NCBI GenBank assembly: GCA_026785645.1 | Contig: JAJAZM010000002.1 | Location: 1-12,630, forward strand | Length of the DNA: 12,630 nucleotides | Source: Sphingomonas bacterium | GTDB lineage: Bacteria > Pseudomonadota > Alphaproteobacteria > Sphingomonadales > Sphingomonadaceae | Reading direction: 5' to 3' | In this document: positions 1 through 5,353 of the stretch, piece by piece | Layout: each line of letters opens with the position of its first letter | Position numbering within the stretch: position 1 is the stretch's first letter | Notes under the pieces: model-generated | Told to the model about the DNA's origin: nothing | What the model saw: the letters and a program-made list of their open reading frames with translations, nothing else | Databases searched by the model: none | Position numbers and translations under genes: made by a program

Positions 1-390
1 AGCGTGGGCGACGTCGATATATTCGGAGATGACGGTCGCGGTCGGGACGTCGGGGCGGGCGATCAGCTCATAGGTGCCGACCCGCAGGATCGCCTTCATC
101 GGCTTGTCGAGCCGCGCCAGGCTCCAGCCTTCGGCGAGCCGGTCGGTAATCAACACGTCAATCTCCTCGCGCCGCGCATCGGTGCCGGTCACGACATCAT
201 CGAAAAACGCCTGCTCGGCGTCGGCATAAGTCGCATCCTCGATCGTCGCGCCGAGGCGATGCTGGTGAAATTCGTGGAGCAATTGGGCGAGCGGGGTCGC
301 CTCCATCTCGAGCTGGTACAAGGCCTGGACCGCAGCGAGGCGGGCTGCGGAACGCGAGAGCGATCGGGTGGACTTGGGGCGAATGGACAT
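1..390 (-). CDS. nusB: Transcription antitermination factor NusB (C-terminus cut by window edge)
   Basis: NusB binds boxA RNA together with NusE (S10) and supports antitermination, chiefly on rRNA operons, in the cytoplasm. The reading frame is open from an ATG at 390 to the window edge, giving 130 residues. It begins MSIRPKSTRSLSRSAARLAA, with the Arg-rich first helix typical of NusB RNA binding (SRSAARLAAVQALYQLEM). Later segments also fit the family: a Trp-Ser-leader before RLDKPMKAILRVGTYEL, then the conserved stretch PTATVISEYIDVAHA near residues 116-130. NusB proteins are usually 140-165 residues, so about 15-30 are missing. A purine-rich AGAGG lies 7 bases before the ATG. The gene starts only 18 bases after the stop of the hydrolase gene, so it is probably co-transcribed with it. 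The identification is from recognised family sequence and is firm. Confidence 0.93.
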   Translation of the reverse strand, partial: MSIRPKSTRSLSRSAARLAAVQALYQLEMEATPLAQLLHEFHQHRLGATIEDATYADAEQAFFDDVVTGTDARREEIDVLITDRLAEGWSLARLDKPMKAILRVGTYELIARPDVPTATVISEYIDVAHA

Positions 391-408
391 GGGCGCGCCT
401 CTACCCGC

Positions 409-1296
409 TCAGGCCGATGTCAGGAAGGGCAGAAGCGCCGTCGCCACCGCTTCGGGCGCCTGCCACGGCGCGAAATGGCCGACTCCGGGGAGCGGGAACA
501 GCTCGACGTCGTCGCCGACCTCGCCGATATTCTCGATCAGGATGGGGAGCAAGGCCTGGTCGTCGAGCCCCCAGATGACCCGCACCGGCACCTTGATTTT
601 CGGAACATGATCGACCCACTCGGGCAATGCCGCTTCCGCGCCCGGCGCGGGGACGAAAATCCGGCTGGCACGGTACCAGTTGAGCATCGCGGTCAGCGCG
701 CCGGTCTGGCCCCAGTCGTCGATATACTGCTTGCGCTCGTCGGGCGGGATGCTGTCGAGATCGACATGCTTGGTGAAGCTCTTGTCGAAGAAGGTGTCGA
801 GCCCCATCCGTGCGATTCCGGCTTCCATGCCGGGGGTGCGGAAGGCATTCATATATTGCGAAGCGGCACGCTGCTCGGGGTGGCCGATCAAGCTTCGCTG
901 GAAGATCGACGGATGCGGCGAATTGATGATCGCGAGACGCTCGATGCGCGGATTGCCGCCGATCGCCGCGGCCCAGGCGATCGCCCCGCCCCAATCGTGG
1001 CCGACCAGCGCGAAGCGATCGATCCCAAGCGCATCGGCCAGCGCGAACAGATCGGCAACCAGTGTCTCGGTGGTATAATCGGCGACGTCCTGCGGCTTGT
1101 CGCTTGCGCCGAAGCCGCGCAGGTCGGGCATGATCAGGCGGAGGTCCGCTTCGAGCAATGGGACGAGATCGCGCCAAGTTCGGTGCGATTCGGGAAAGCC
1201 GTGGACCAGCATCACCGGCGGCGCATCGGCCGGCCCGGCGAGCGCGACATTGATCGTGATTCCGGTCGAGAGGGGGAGTCGGCGCTGTTCGGTCAT
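409..1296 (-). CDS. Alpha/beta hydrolase, epoxide hydrolase type
   Basis: A 295-residue alpha/beta-fold hydrolase. Visible motifs are the oxyanion-hole HGFP (32-35), the nucleophile elbow GHDWGG with Asp101 in place of Ser, a likely acid Asp246 in WGLDD, and the general-base His274 in GVGHFAPW. An Asp nucleophile followed by Trp is typical of soluble epoxide hydrolases; fluoroacetate dehalogenases usually have GHDRG. The reaction is therefore most likely epoxide opening through an ester intermediate, but the substrate cannot be read from the sequence, and a haloalkane dehalogenase-like activity remains possible. The cap region contains tyrosines (such as in QYMNAFR) that could serve as the epoxide-activating pair. 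An upstream in-frame ATG at 1338 exists, but the start at 1296 is preferred: it matches the family N-terminus, overlaps the pirin stop as ATGA, and has GGTGAG just upstream. No signal peptide is seen. Confidence 0.88.
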   Translation of the reverse strand: MTEQRRLPLSTGITINVALAGPADAPPVMLVHGFPESHRTWRDLVPLLEADLRLIMPDLRGFGASDKPQDVADYTTETLVADLFALADALGIDRFALVGHDWGGAIAWAAAIGGNPRIERLAIINSPHPSIFQRSLIGHPEQRAASQYMNAFRTPGMEAGIARMGLDTFFDKSFTKHVDLDSIPPDERKQYIDDWGQTGALTAMLNWYRASRIFVPAPGAEAALPEWVDHVPKIKVPVRVIWGLDDQALLPILIENIGEVGDDVELFPLPGVGHFAPWQAPEAVATALLPFLTSA

Positions 1297-2174
1297 GGGT
1301 AACTCACCGTCTTGGGCACCGCTGGGATCGCGATCCATTCTTCCTCATCGCCGGGGACGAGCGGAAAGCGGCGCGCGGTCCAGTCGTCCCTGGCCTGGAC
1401 AATGCGGTCGCGCGAGGAAGAAACGAAATTCCACCACACGTGTCGCGGCGTGGCAAAGGCTTCGCCGCCGAGCAGCAAAGCGCGGGCGGCAGAGTCGGCC
1501 TTGAGCGTAAGCGTTTCGCCGGGGGCGAGGATGACCAGGTTGAACAAGTTGAGCGGGACGCCATCGAGGCTGGCCGTACCTTCGGTCAGCATCACCGCGC
1601 GCTCGTCGGCCCCGGCCTCAATCGGCAGGCTGGCGCCGGGAGCGAGAATGATGTCGGCATAAATCGTCTGGCTATGCTGGGTGACGGCGGACGTCTGCCC
1701 CCACAAGGTTCCGATCAGCACGCGGGCGGTGAGGCCGTCGCCCTCGACCAATGGCAGATCATTGGGGCCGACATGCTCGAACTCCGGGGCGATTTCTTCC
1801 TTGCCGTCGGGAAGCGCCAGCCAGGTCTGCATGCCGTAGAAGGATGGGCCATCGGCGCGTTCGGGGGCGGGAGAGCGCTCGCTGTGGACGATCCCGCTGC
1901 CCGCGGTCATCAGATTGATCGCGCCGGGGCGGATCACCTGGTCCGAACCCACACTGTCGCGATGCTGGATCGCGCCGTCGAACAAATCGGTGACGGTGGC
2001 GAGGTTGATGTGCGGGTGCGGGCGGACATCCATGCCGTGTCCGGGGGGAAGGCGCGCCGGACCGAACTGGTCGACGAAGATGAACGGCCCAACCATCGTC
2101 CGCGCCTTCGCCGGGAGCGCGCGCCGGACCTTGAAGTCGCCGAGGTCGTGGGTGACGGGACGAATTTCGATCAT
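1293..2174 (-). CDS. Pirin family protein (bicupin)
   Basis: A 293-residue pirin. Pirins are iron-binding double-cupin proteins; some are quercetin 2,3-dioxygenases and others act as regulators of transcription or of metabolic enzymes, so the exact role here is open. The N-terminal cupin keeps the full metal ligand set: His53 and His55 (RPHPHINLATVTDLF), then His97 and Glu99 (GSGIVHSERSP). The pirin signature stretch GPFIFVDQFGP (29-39) and the QHRDSVG motif are also present. The C-terminal cupin spans roughly residues 165-290. The ATG at 2174 gives the standard start (MIEIRPV); no good ribosome binding site is seen before it. The gene heads a minus-strand run, with its TGA overlapping the ATG of the hydrolase, and nusB following. 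A hairpin and a tandem repeat lie 78-120 bp upstream. Confidence 0.93.
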   Translation of the reverse strand: MIEIRPVTHDLGDFKVRRALPAKARTMVGPFIFVDQFGPARLPPGHGMDVRPHPHINLATVTDLFDGAIQHRDSVGSDQVIRPGAINLMTAGSGIVHSERSPAPERADGPSFYGMQTWLALPDGKEEIAPEFEHVGPNDLPLVEGDGLTARVLIGTLWGQTSAVTQHSQTIYADIILAPGASLPIEAGADERAVMLTEGTASLDGVPLNLFNLVILAPGETLTLKADSAARALLLGGEAFATPRHVWWNFVSSSRDRIVQARDDWTARRFPLVPGDEEEWIAIPAVPKTVSYP

Positions 2175-2251
2175 GGCGCCAGATTCGCTCCAACTTCGCG
2201 TTCGTTCGGAATGGAGGGCCAGGGCCAGCTTGTCACCCCAGCGACTCGCTC

Positions 2252-2270
2252 ACCCCCCCAACAGGGGGGT
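2252..2270. repeat. C7/G6 hairpin upstream of pirin
   Basis: A perfect 7 bp inverted repeat: ACCCCCC (2252-2258) pairs with GGGGGGT (2264-2270), with loop CAACA. It sits 82 bp before the pirin start and about 135 bp beyond the bolA stop, reading along the minus strand. No T-run follows on either strand (minus: TGAGCG; plus: CATCAA), so a classic intrinsic terminator is unlikely. It could be a leader structure of the pirin mRNA or a protein-binding site. Confidence 0.4.
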
Positions 2271-2271
2271 C

Positions 2272-2293
2272 ATCAACTTCAGAATCAACTTCA
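2272..2293. repeat. Tandem 10 bp direct repeat ATCAACTTCA, 12 bp period
   Basis: ATCAACTTCA occurs at 2272-2281 and again at 2284-2293, separated by GA. On the minus strand this reads TGAAGTTGAT twice. It directly adjoins the C7/G6 hairpin, upstream of pirin. Tandem half-sites at roughly one helical turn suggest a regulator site. That reading is inference: no known consensus was matched. The palindrome TTTCGAAA lies just beyond, at 2298-2305. Confidence 0.35.
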
Positions 2294-2368
2294 CTTATTT
2301 CGAAACGTCCGCGCGGCGCGGTGGATGCTTCAACTCGGACGTGGACGACAAGGGCCATAGTTATTCTT

Positions 2369-2399
2369 AACCACATCGGTTCCCTGTAGGAAAGTGGTT
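2369..2399. repeat. Imperfect stem-loop just beyond the bolA stop
   Basis: AACCAC (2369-2374) pairs with GTGGTT (2394-2399), and inside it TTCC (2380-2383) pairs with GGAA (2389-2392), leaving an asymmetric internal loop. It lies 5 bases past the bolA stop, so it may form the 3' end of the bolA transcript. There is no T-run after it in the bolA direction; the T-rich side (TCTGCTTATT) is on the plus strand. A weak terminator or an mRNA 3' structure is possible. Confidence 0.3.
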
Positions 2400-2404
2400 T
2401 CTGC

Positions 2405-2695
2405 TTATTCCCCTGGTGCCAATGCGCGGATGGTGAGGGCGTGGACGCGTTGCTCCATCAGGTCGCCGAGCGCGGCATAGACCGTGCGCTGGCGGGCGAC
2501 CCGGTTGAGCCCGGCAAAGGCGGCGCTCTCGATGACCAAGGCGAAATGGCTCTCGCCATGGCCGTCATGCCCGGCGTGACCGATGTGATGGTCGCTCTGG
2601 TCGTCGAGCTCGAGCCGGGTCGGGGCGAGGGCCGCGACCAGGCGTTGCCTGATCTCGGTGGCGACCGGGCCGGGGGTGGTGGCGATACTGTCCAT
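2405..2695 (-). CDS. BolA family protein
   Basis: A 96-residue BolA-like protein. BolA proteins pair with monothiol glutaredoxins to bind or transfer [2Fe-2S] clusters and some bind DNA. Visible features are an N-terminal helix (residues 11-24), the His/Gly-rich loop SDHHIGHAGHDGHGESHF (34-51) typical of alphaproteobacterial members, the class II KH-like core, and the invariant C-terminal His85 in QRVHALTIRAL, the expected cluster ligand. The protein has no Cys at all, which fits cluster binding through His plus partner ligands. The start ATG at 2695 gives the normal family length. No Shine-Dalgarno is visible (TAGCCGCC precedes the ATG), and an AT-rich TATATA lies 8 bases upstream, so the mRNA may be leaderless. 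The J-domain gene diverges 20 bp away. Confidence 0.93.
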   Translation of the reverse strand: MDSIATTPGPVATEIRQRLVAALAPTRLELDDQSDHHIGHAGHDGHGESHFALVIESAAFAGLNRVARQRTVYAALGDLMEQRVHALTIRALAPGE

Positions 2696-2700
2696 GGCGG

Positions 2701-2710
2701 CTATATATAG
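2701..2710. promoter_or_regulatory. Palindrome CTATATATAG: possible shared -10 of two divergent promoters
   Basis: CTATATATAG is a perfect 10 bp palindrome in the middle of the 20 bp gap between bolA and the J-domain gene, in otherwise GC-rich DNA. Read in either direction, TATATA ends about 8 bases before the respective ATG. Used as a -10 element it would place both transcription starts at or beside the start codons, giving leaderless mRNAs. No convincing -35 hexamer was found on either side, so the assignment rests on the -10 and geometry alone. Confidence 0.45.
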
Positions 2711-2715
2711 AGCGA

Positions 2716-3291
2716 ATGAGCAGCAAGGCGAGCAAATGGCATGGGCGGATCGAAGGCGCGGCGGCGCATTGCGCCGTGCCGGGGTGCCGAACCGCTGGCG
2801 AATATCGTGCCCCGCTCTCCGCCGGGGACTTCGACGGACCGGGCGAATATCTCTATCTGTGCCTCGATCATGTCCGCGCCCATAATGCGCGCTACAATTA
2901 TTTTGCGGGGATGAGCCCTGACGAGATCGAGGCCGCCCAGTCGCCGATCGCCGGATGGGAGCGGGCGACTCGGGCGTTCGCTTCGGCTGGCGCGGGTCCG
3001 AGCCCGCCGTGGAACGATTTCGCCGATCCGCTCGACGCGATTTCGGCGCGCTTTCGGCCAGGGATGCAGCGCGTGCGGCCCGACCGCTTCACCACCGGCG
3101 AGCGCCACGCGCTGGACGTGATGGGGCTGAACGAGGAGGCCGACCGGATGGCGCTGCGCCGGCGCTATTCGGAACTGGTGCGGCGCTACCACCCCGATCG
3201 CAACGGTGGCGACCGGGGCTTCGAGGGCAAGCTCGGCGAGGTCATCGAGGCGTATAATTTGCTCAAGGGATCAAGCGCCTTCGCGACTTAG
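2716..3291 (+). CDS. J domain-containing protein (DnaJ-like co-chaperone) with Cys/His N-terminal motif
   Basis: A 191-residue protein with a C-terminal J domain (about 131-187): helix II RRRYSELVRRY, the diagnostic HPD at 159-161 followed by RNGGD, and helix III ending in AYNLLKG. J domains stimulate the ATPase of DnaK-type Hsp70. The N-terminal half lacks the G/F and CR domains of DnaJ. It carries Cys19, Cys24, Cys49 and His52 (CAVPGC then CLDH), a spacing that could bind zinc; this is inference. A Tyr/Phe-rich stretch (YNYFAGM, 60-66) and a linker with WNDFADPLDAI follow. The J domain at the extreme C-terminus matches small alphaproteobacterial proteins that I recall next to bolA and cobS. 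The start at 2716 is the first ATG after the stop-free boundary and has only a weak GAG upstream. The gene diverges from bolA and converges on the DUF1428 gene. Confidence 0.9.
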   Translation: MSSKASKWHGRIEGAAAHCAVPGCRTAGEYRAPLSAGDFDGPGEYLYLCLDHVRAHNARYNYFAGMSPDEIEAAQSPIAGWERATRAFASAGAGPSPPWNDFADPLDAISARFRPGMQRVRPDRFTTGERHALDVMGLNEEADRMALRRRYSELVRRYHPDRNGGDRGFEGKLGEVIEAYNLLKGSSAFAT

Positions 3292-3337
3292 ATACGGTCG
3301 GAGCACCCAACGGAAAGTGCGTGCGACATGGACGGCC

Positions 3338-3352
3338 CCCGCGCCGCGCGGG
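3338..3352. terminator. GC hairpin between convergent genes (possible terminator)
   Basis: CCCGCG (3338-3343) pairs with CGCGGG (3347-3352) around loop CCG, inside the 70 bp gap between the J-domain gene stop and the DUF1428 stop. A hairpin between convergent genes is a natural place for a bidirectional terminator, but neither side has a T-run, so the call is weak. Confidence 0.25.
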
Positions 3353-3361
3353 CTGTGCATC

Positions 3362-4110
3362 TCAGCCTCCGATCGTCACGACCGGTTTGAAGCCGCCCCA
3401 GAACATGCGCTTGCCGTCGAACGGCATATCGTCGGGCTTCATCCGTTCATCCTGCATGATCTTGGCCCAGCCTTCATCGCGGGTCTGCTTGTCGGGCCAT
3501 TCGAGGAAGGAGAACACCACCGCCTCGCCCTCCTCGGCCTTGACGGCGCGGCGATAGTCGGTCTGCTTGCCCTCGGGGACGTCGTCGCCCCACGCCTCGA
3601 GCGAGCGGATCGCGCCATGCTCGCGGAAGATGCCCGCGGCCTTGGTCGCCATGGCGCGATAGGCGTCGCGCTTGGCTTCGGGGACCGGGGTAACGAAGCC
3701 GTCGGCATAACCGGTGGTGGTGCCGGCGGTTTGGCCCTCGTCGATCAGTGGGGTGAAGCCGCCATAGATCATCCGCACGCCGTCGAACGGCATCGGATTC
3801 TGTTTGGGGTCCATGCGCGGATCGGCCGCTTCCTTGCCCTCCATCTGCGCCGTCATCCTGGCCATTGCGGCGTCGCGGGTCGCCTTGTCGGGCCATTCGA
3901 TCCACGAGAAGACGACGGTTTCATCCGCCTTCGCCTGGACCGCGCCCTTGAAGTCGGTGACCTTGCCGTCGGGCACGTCGTCGCCCCAGCATTCGAAAAT
4001 GCGTTTCGCACCCATTTCGGCGAACATCGGGTCAGCCTTGCCGGCATGATGATGAACTTTTGCTTGTTCGCATTGGGCACAGCCAGCACGAATCCGTCGA
4101 TATAGGTCAT
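3362..4110 (-). pseudogene. Tandem double DUF1428 protein gene, disrupted by a -1 frameshift
   Basis: Two DUF1428 domains in one gene. DUF1428 is a small ferredoxin-like-fold family of unknown function. Domain 1 begins MTYIDGFVLAVPNANKQKFI in one frame, then continues as HAGKADPMFAEMGAKR in another frame. The switch falls in CATGATGATGAAC (4045-4057), where one base of a codon (probably GAT, Asp) is missing. Domain 2 starts near 3709 (GYADGFVTPVPEAKRDAYR) and repeats the same landmarks: WGDDVP, GK.TD...AV.A, VVFS..EWPDK.TRD, MPFDG.RM..GGF. Repaired, the protein would be 249 residues. The start at 4110 is preferred because AGGAG lies 7 bases before it; the ATG at 4116 is only 1 base from that site. 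The gene lies 24 bp after the VOC gene, in the same operon. A sequencing error could equally explain the frameshift, since the rest is well conserved. Read without the shift, the distal frame has no proper N-terminus. Confidence 0.8.
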
Positions 4111-4134
4111 CTTCATTCTCCTGTTGGATTGGGG

Positions 4135-4566
4135 TCAGGCAGAAACGGCGTCGGCCATCGCCGCGCTCGCTGCCGCGACATCCATCCACATCACTTCCCA
4201 GATGTGGCCGTCGGGATCCTCGAAGCTGCGGCCATACATCCAGTCGGAGTCCTGGATTGGGGTGGGATCGATCAGCGCGCCTTGCGCTTGCGCCTTGGCG
4301 GTGATCGCGTCGACCGCCCCGCGACTGTCGCGCGACAGCGCTAGCAGCACTTGCGCATTGGTCTTCGCGTCGGGGATCGCCTTCGGGGTGAAGTCGGCCC
4401 AGCGGGCATGGGTCAGCAGCATGACGTTCACTTCGGTCGAGAAGCTCATCATCGCCGCATTCCGATCGGTGAACTGCGGATTATTGGTTGCGCCGATCGA
4501 TTCGTAAAAAGCCTTCGACCGCTCAAGGTCGGTTACCGGCAGGTTGACGAAAATCATCTGAGACAT
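4135..4566 (-). CDS. VOC family (glyoxalase/bleomycin-resistance-like) protein
   Basis: A 143-residue protein of the vicinal oxygen chelate superfamily. The N-terminus MSQMIFVNLPVTDLERSKAF shows the first beta-alpha unit, and the C-terminus shows FEDPDGHIWEVMW (116-127) with Glu124 at a usual metal-ligand place. The closest named groups are glyoxalase-like extradiol-fold proteins often annotated as lactoylglutathione lyase. The substrate cannot be told from sequence, and a lyase or a binding role are both possible. It carries a strong AGGAGG (4578-4583) 11 bases before the ATG. It appears to be the first gene of a two-gene unit with the DUF1428 gene, and it diverges from the HxlR regulator. 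Predicted promoters for the two directions overlap between the genes, so regulation by that protein is plausible. Confidence 0.88.
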   Translation of the reverse strand: MSQMIFVNLPVTDLERSKAFYESIGATNNPQFTDRNAAMMSFSTEVNVMLLTHARWADFTPKAIPDAKTNAQVLLALSRDSRGAVDAITAKAQAQGALIDPTPIQDSDWMYGRSFEDPDGHIWEVMWMDVAAASAAMADAVSA

Positions 4567-4600
4567 ATTGCTTTTTACCTCCTGAACAACTCGATTCGGC

Positions 4601-4633
4601 TTGCGTTTACACCCGATAAGTCATAATTAACAA
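4601..4633. promoter_or_regulatory. Overlapping divergent promoters for the VOC gene and the HxlR regulator
   Basis: Plus strand: TTGCGT (4601-4606), a 17 bp spacer, then TAATTA (4624-4629); the predicted start is near 4636, which is the regulator's GTG. Minus strand: TTGTTA (reverse of 4628-4633), an 18 bp spacer, then TAAACG (reverse of 4604-4609), placing the VOC mRNA start upstream of its AGGAGG. The -10 of each overlaps the -35 of the other, so one bound regulator could affect both. The hexamers were read by eye and no operator dyad was proven. Confidence 0.45.
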
Positions 4634-4635
4634 CC

Positions 4636-5322
4636 GTGAAGTTAGAAAAGATAACCAATAAGCGGTCAAGCGACGCTAAACGGCGGTACGGCGATGCCTG
4701 CGGGACCGCGCACGCGCTCGAGCTGATCGGCGATCGCTGGAGCTTGCTGGTGCTTCGCGAATTGATGCTTGGTGGGCGGCGATTCTCCCAATTGCGGGGC
4801 GACCTGCCTGGGATCAGCGCCAATGTGCTGACCCAGCGATTGGCCGAGCTCGAGGCACGCGGGCTGGTTGCGCGAAAGCGGCTTCCGCCGCCGGCGTCGG
4901 TCCAAGTGTATGAGGCGACGCCGTGGGGGCTCGAGGCCGAGCCGATCGTCCAGGCGCTGGGCCGCTGGGCAGCGCGATCGCCGGGGCATGACCCGACGCT
5001 GCCGTTGTCGGGCGTGTCTCTGATGCTGTCATTCGGGACGATGTTCGATCCCGACCGGGCGAAGAAGTTCGATGGCCGGATCGGTTTCCGGCTCGGTCCC
5101 GATTCTTATCTGGCGCGGATCAAGAAGGGCCGGTTCAAGGTGGCGCGTGGCGAGGCCGGGGCGGGGGATGTCTTGTTGACCGCTTCGCCGACCGCGATCG
5201 CGGCGGTGGTCTATGGCGGCGCGCCGATCGACAGCCTGCTGGTCGAAGGCGACCGCCAGTTGGCCGAGCGCTTCGTCAAATTGTTTCCACTTCCGGCGAA
5301 AGTCGATGCGCTCGCTTCTTGA
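4636..5322 (+). CDS. HxlR-type winged-helix transcriptional regulator with C-terminal SCP2-like domain
   Basis: A 228-residue DNA-binding protein. Residues 18-115 form an HxlR winged helix: YGDACGTAHALELIGDRWSL, then the recognition-helix region PGISANVLTQRLAELEARGL, and the wing with RKRLPPPASVQVYEAT. HxlR proteins are usually 100-130 residues. The extra 110 residues (about 125-225) resemble the sterol-carrier (SCP2)-like extension found in some alphaproteobacterial members, which may bind a ligand. Cys22, the only Cys, lies at the N-terminal position used for redox or electrophile sensing in relatives such as HypR and YodB; sensing here is inference. The start is GTG at 4636, giving MKLEKI, which fits homologues as I remember them. 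No Shine-Dalgarno exists, and a promoter -10 ends 6 bases upstream, so the mRNA is probably leaderless. The likely target is the divergent VOC/DUF1428 unit and its own gene. Confidence 0.88.
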   Translation: MKLEKITNKRSSDAKRRYGDACGTAHALELIGDRWSLLVLRELMLGGRRFSQLRGDLPGISANVLTQRLAELEARGLVARKRLPPPASVQVYEATPWGLEAEPIVQALGRWAARSPGHDPTLPLSGVSLMLSFGTMFDPDRAKKFDGRIGFRLGPDSYLARIKKGRFKVARGEAGAGDVLLTASPTAIAAVVYGGAPIDSLLVEGDRQLAERFVKLFPLPAKVDALAS

Positions 5323-5353
5323 GGCGTAAGCGCCAAGGCCCTAAGGCGTGGGC

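Noticed and set aside
4..1302. A 432-residue plus-strand open frame over nusB and the hydrolase
   Set aside because: It is the codon-bias shadow of two recognised minus-strand genes, and its translation is Arg/Gly/Asp-rich with no domain.
1440..2360. Long plus-strand open frame over pirin
   Set aside because: Antisense shadow of pirin, whose metal ligands and family sequence are clear; no family resemblance in the plus frame.
3206..4105. 299-residue plus-strand open frame over the DUF1428 gene
   Set aside because: The minus strand carries two clear DUF1428 domains. The plus frame is a shadow and repeats itself only because the minus-strand domains do.
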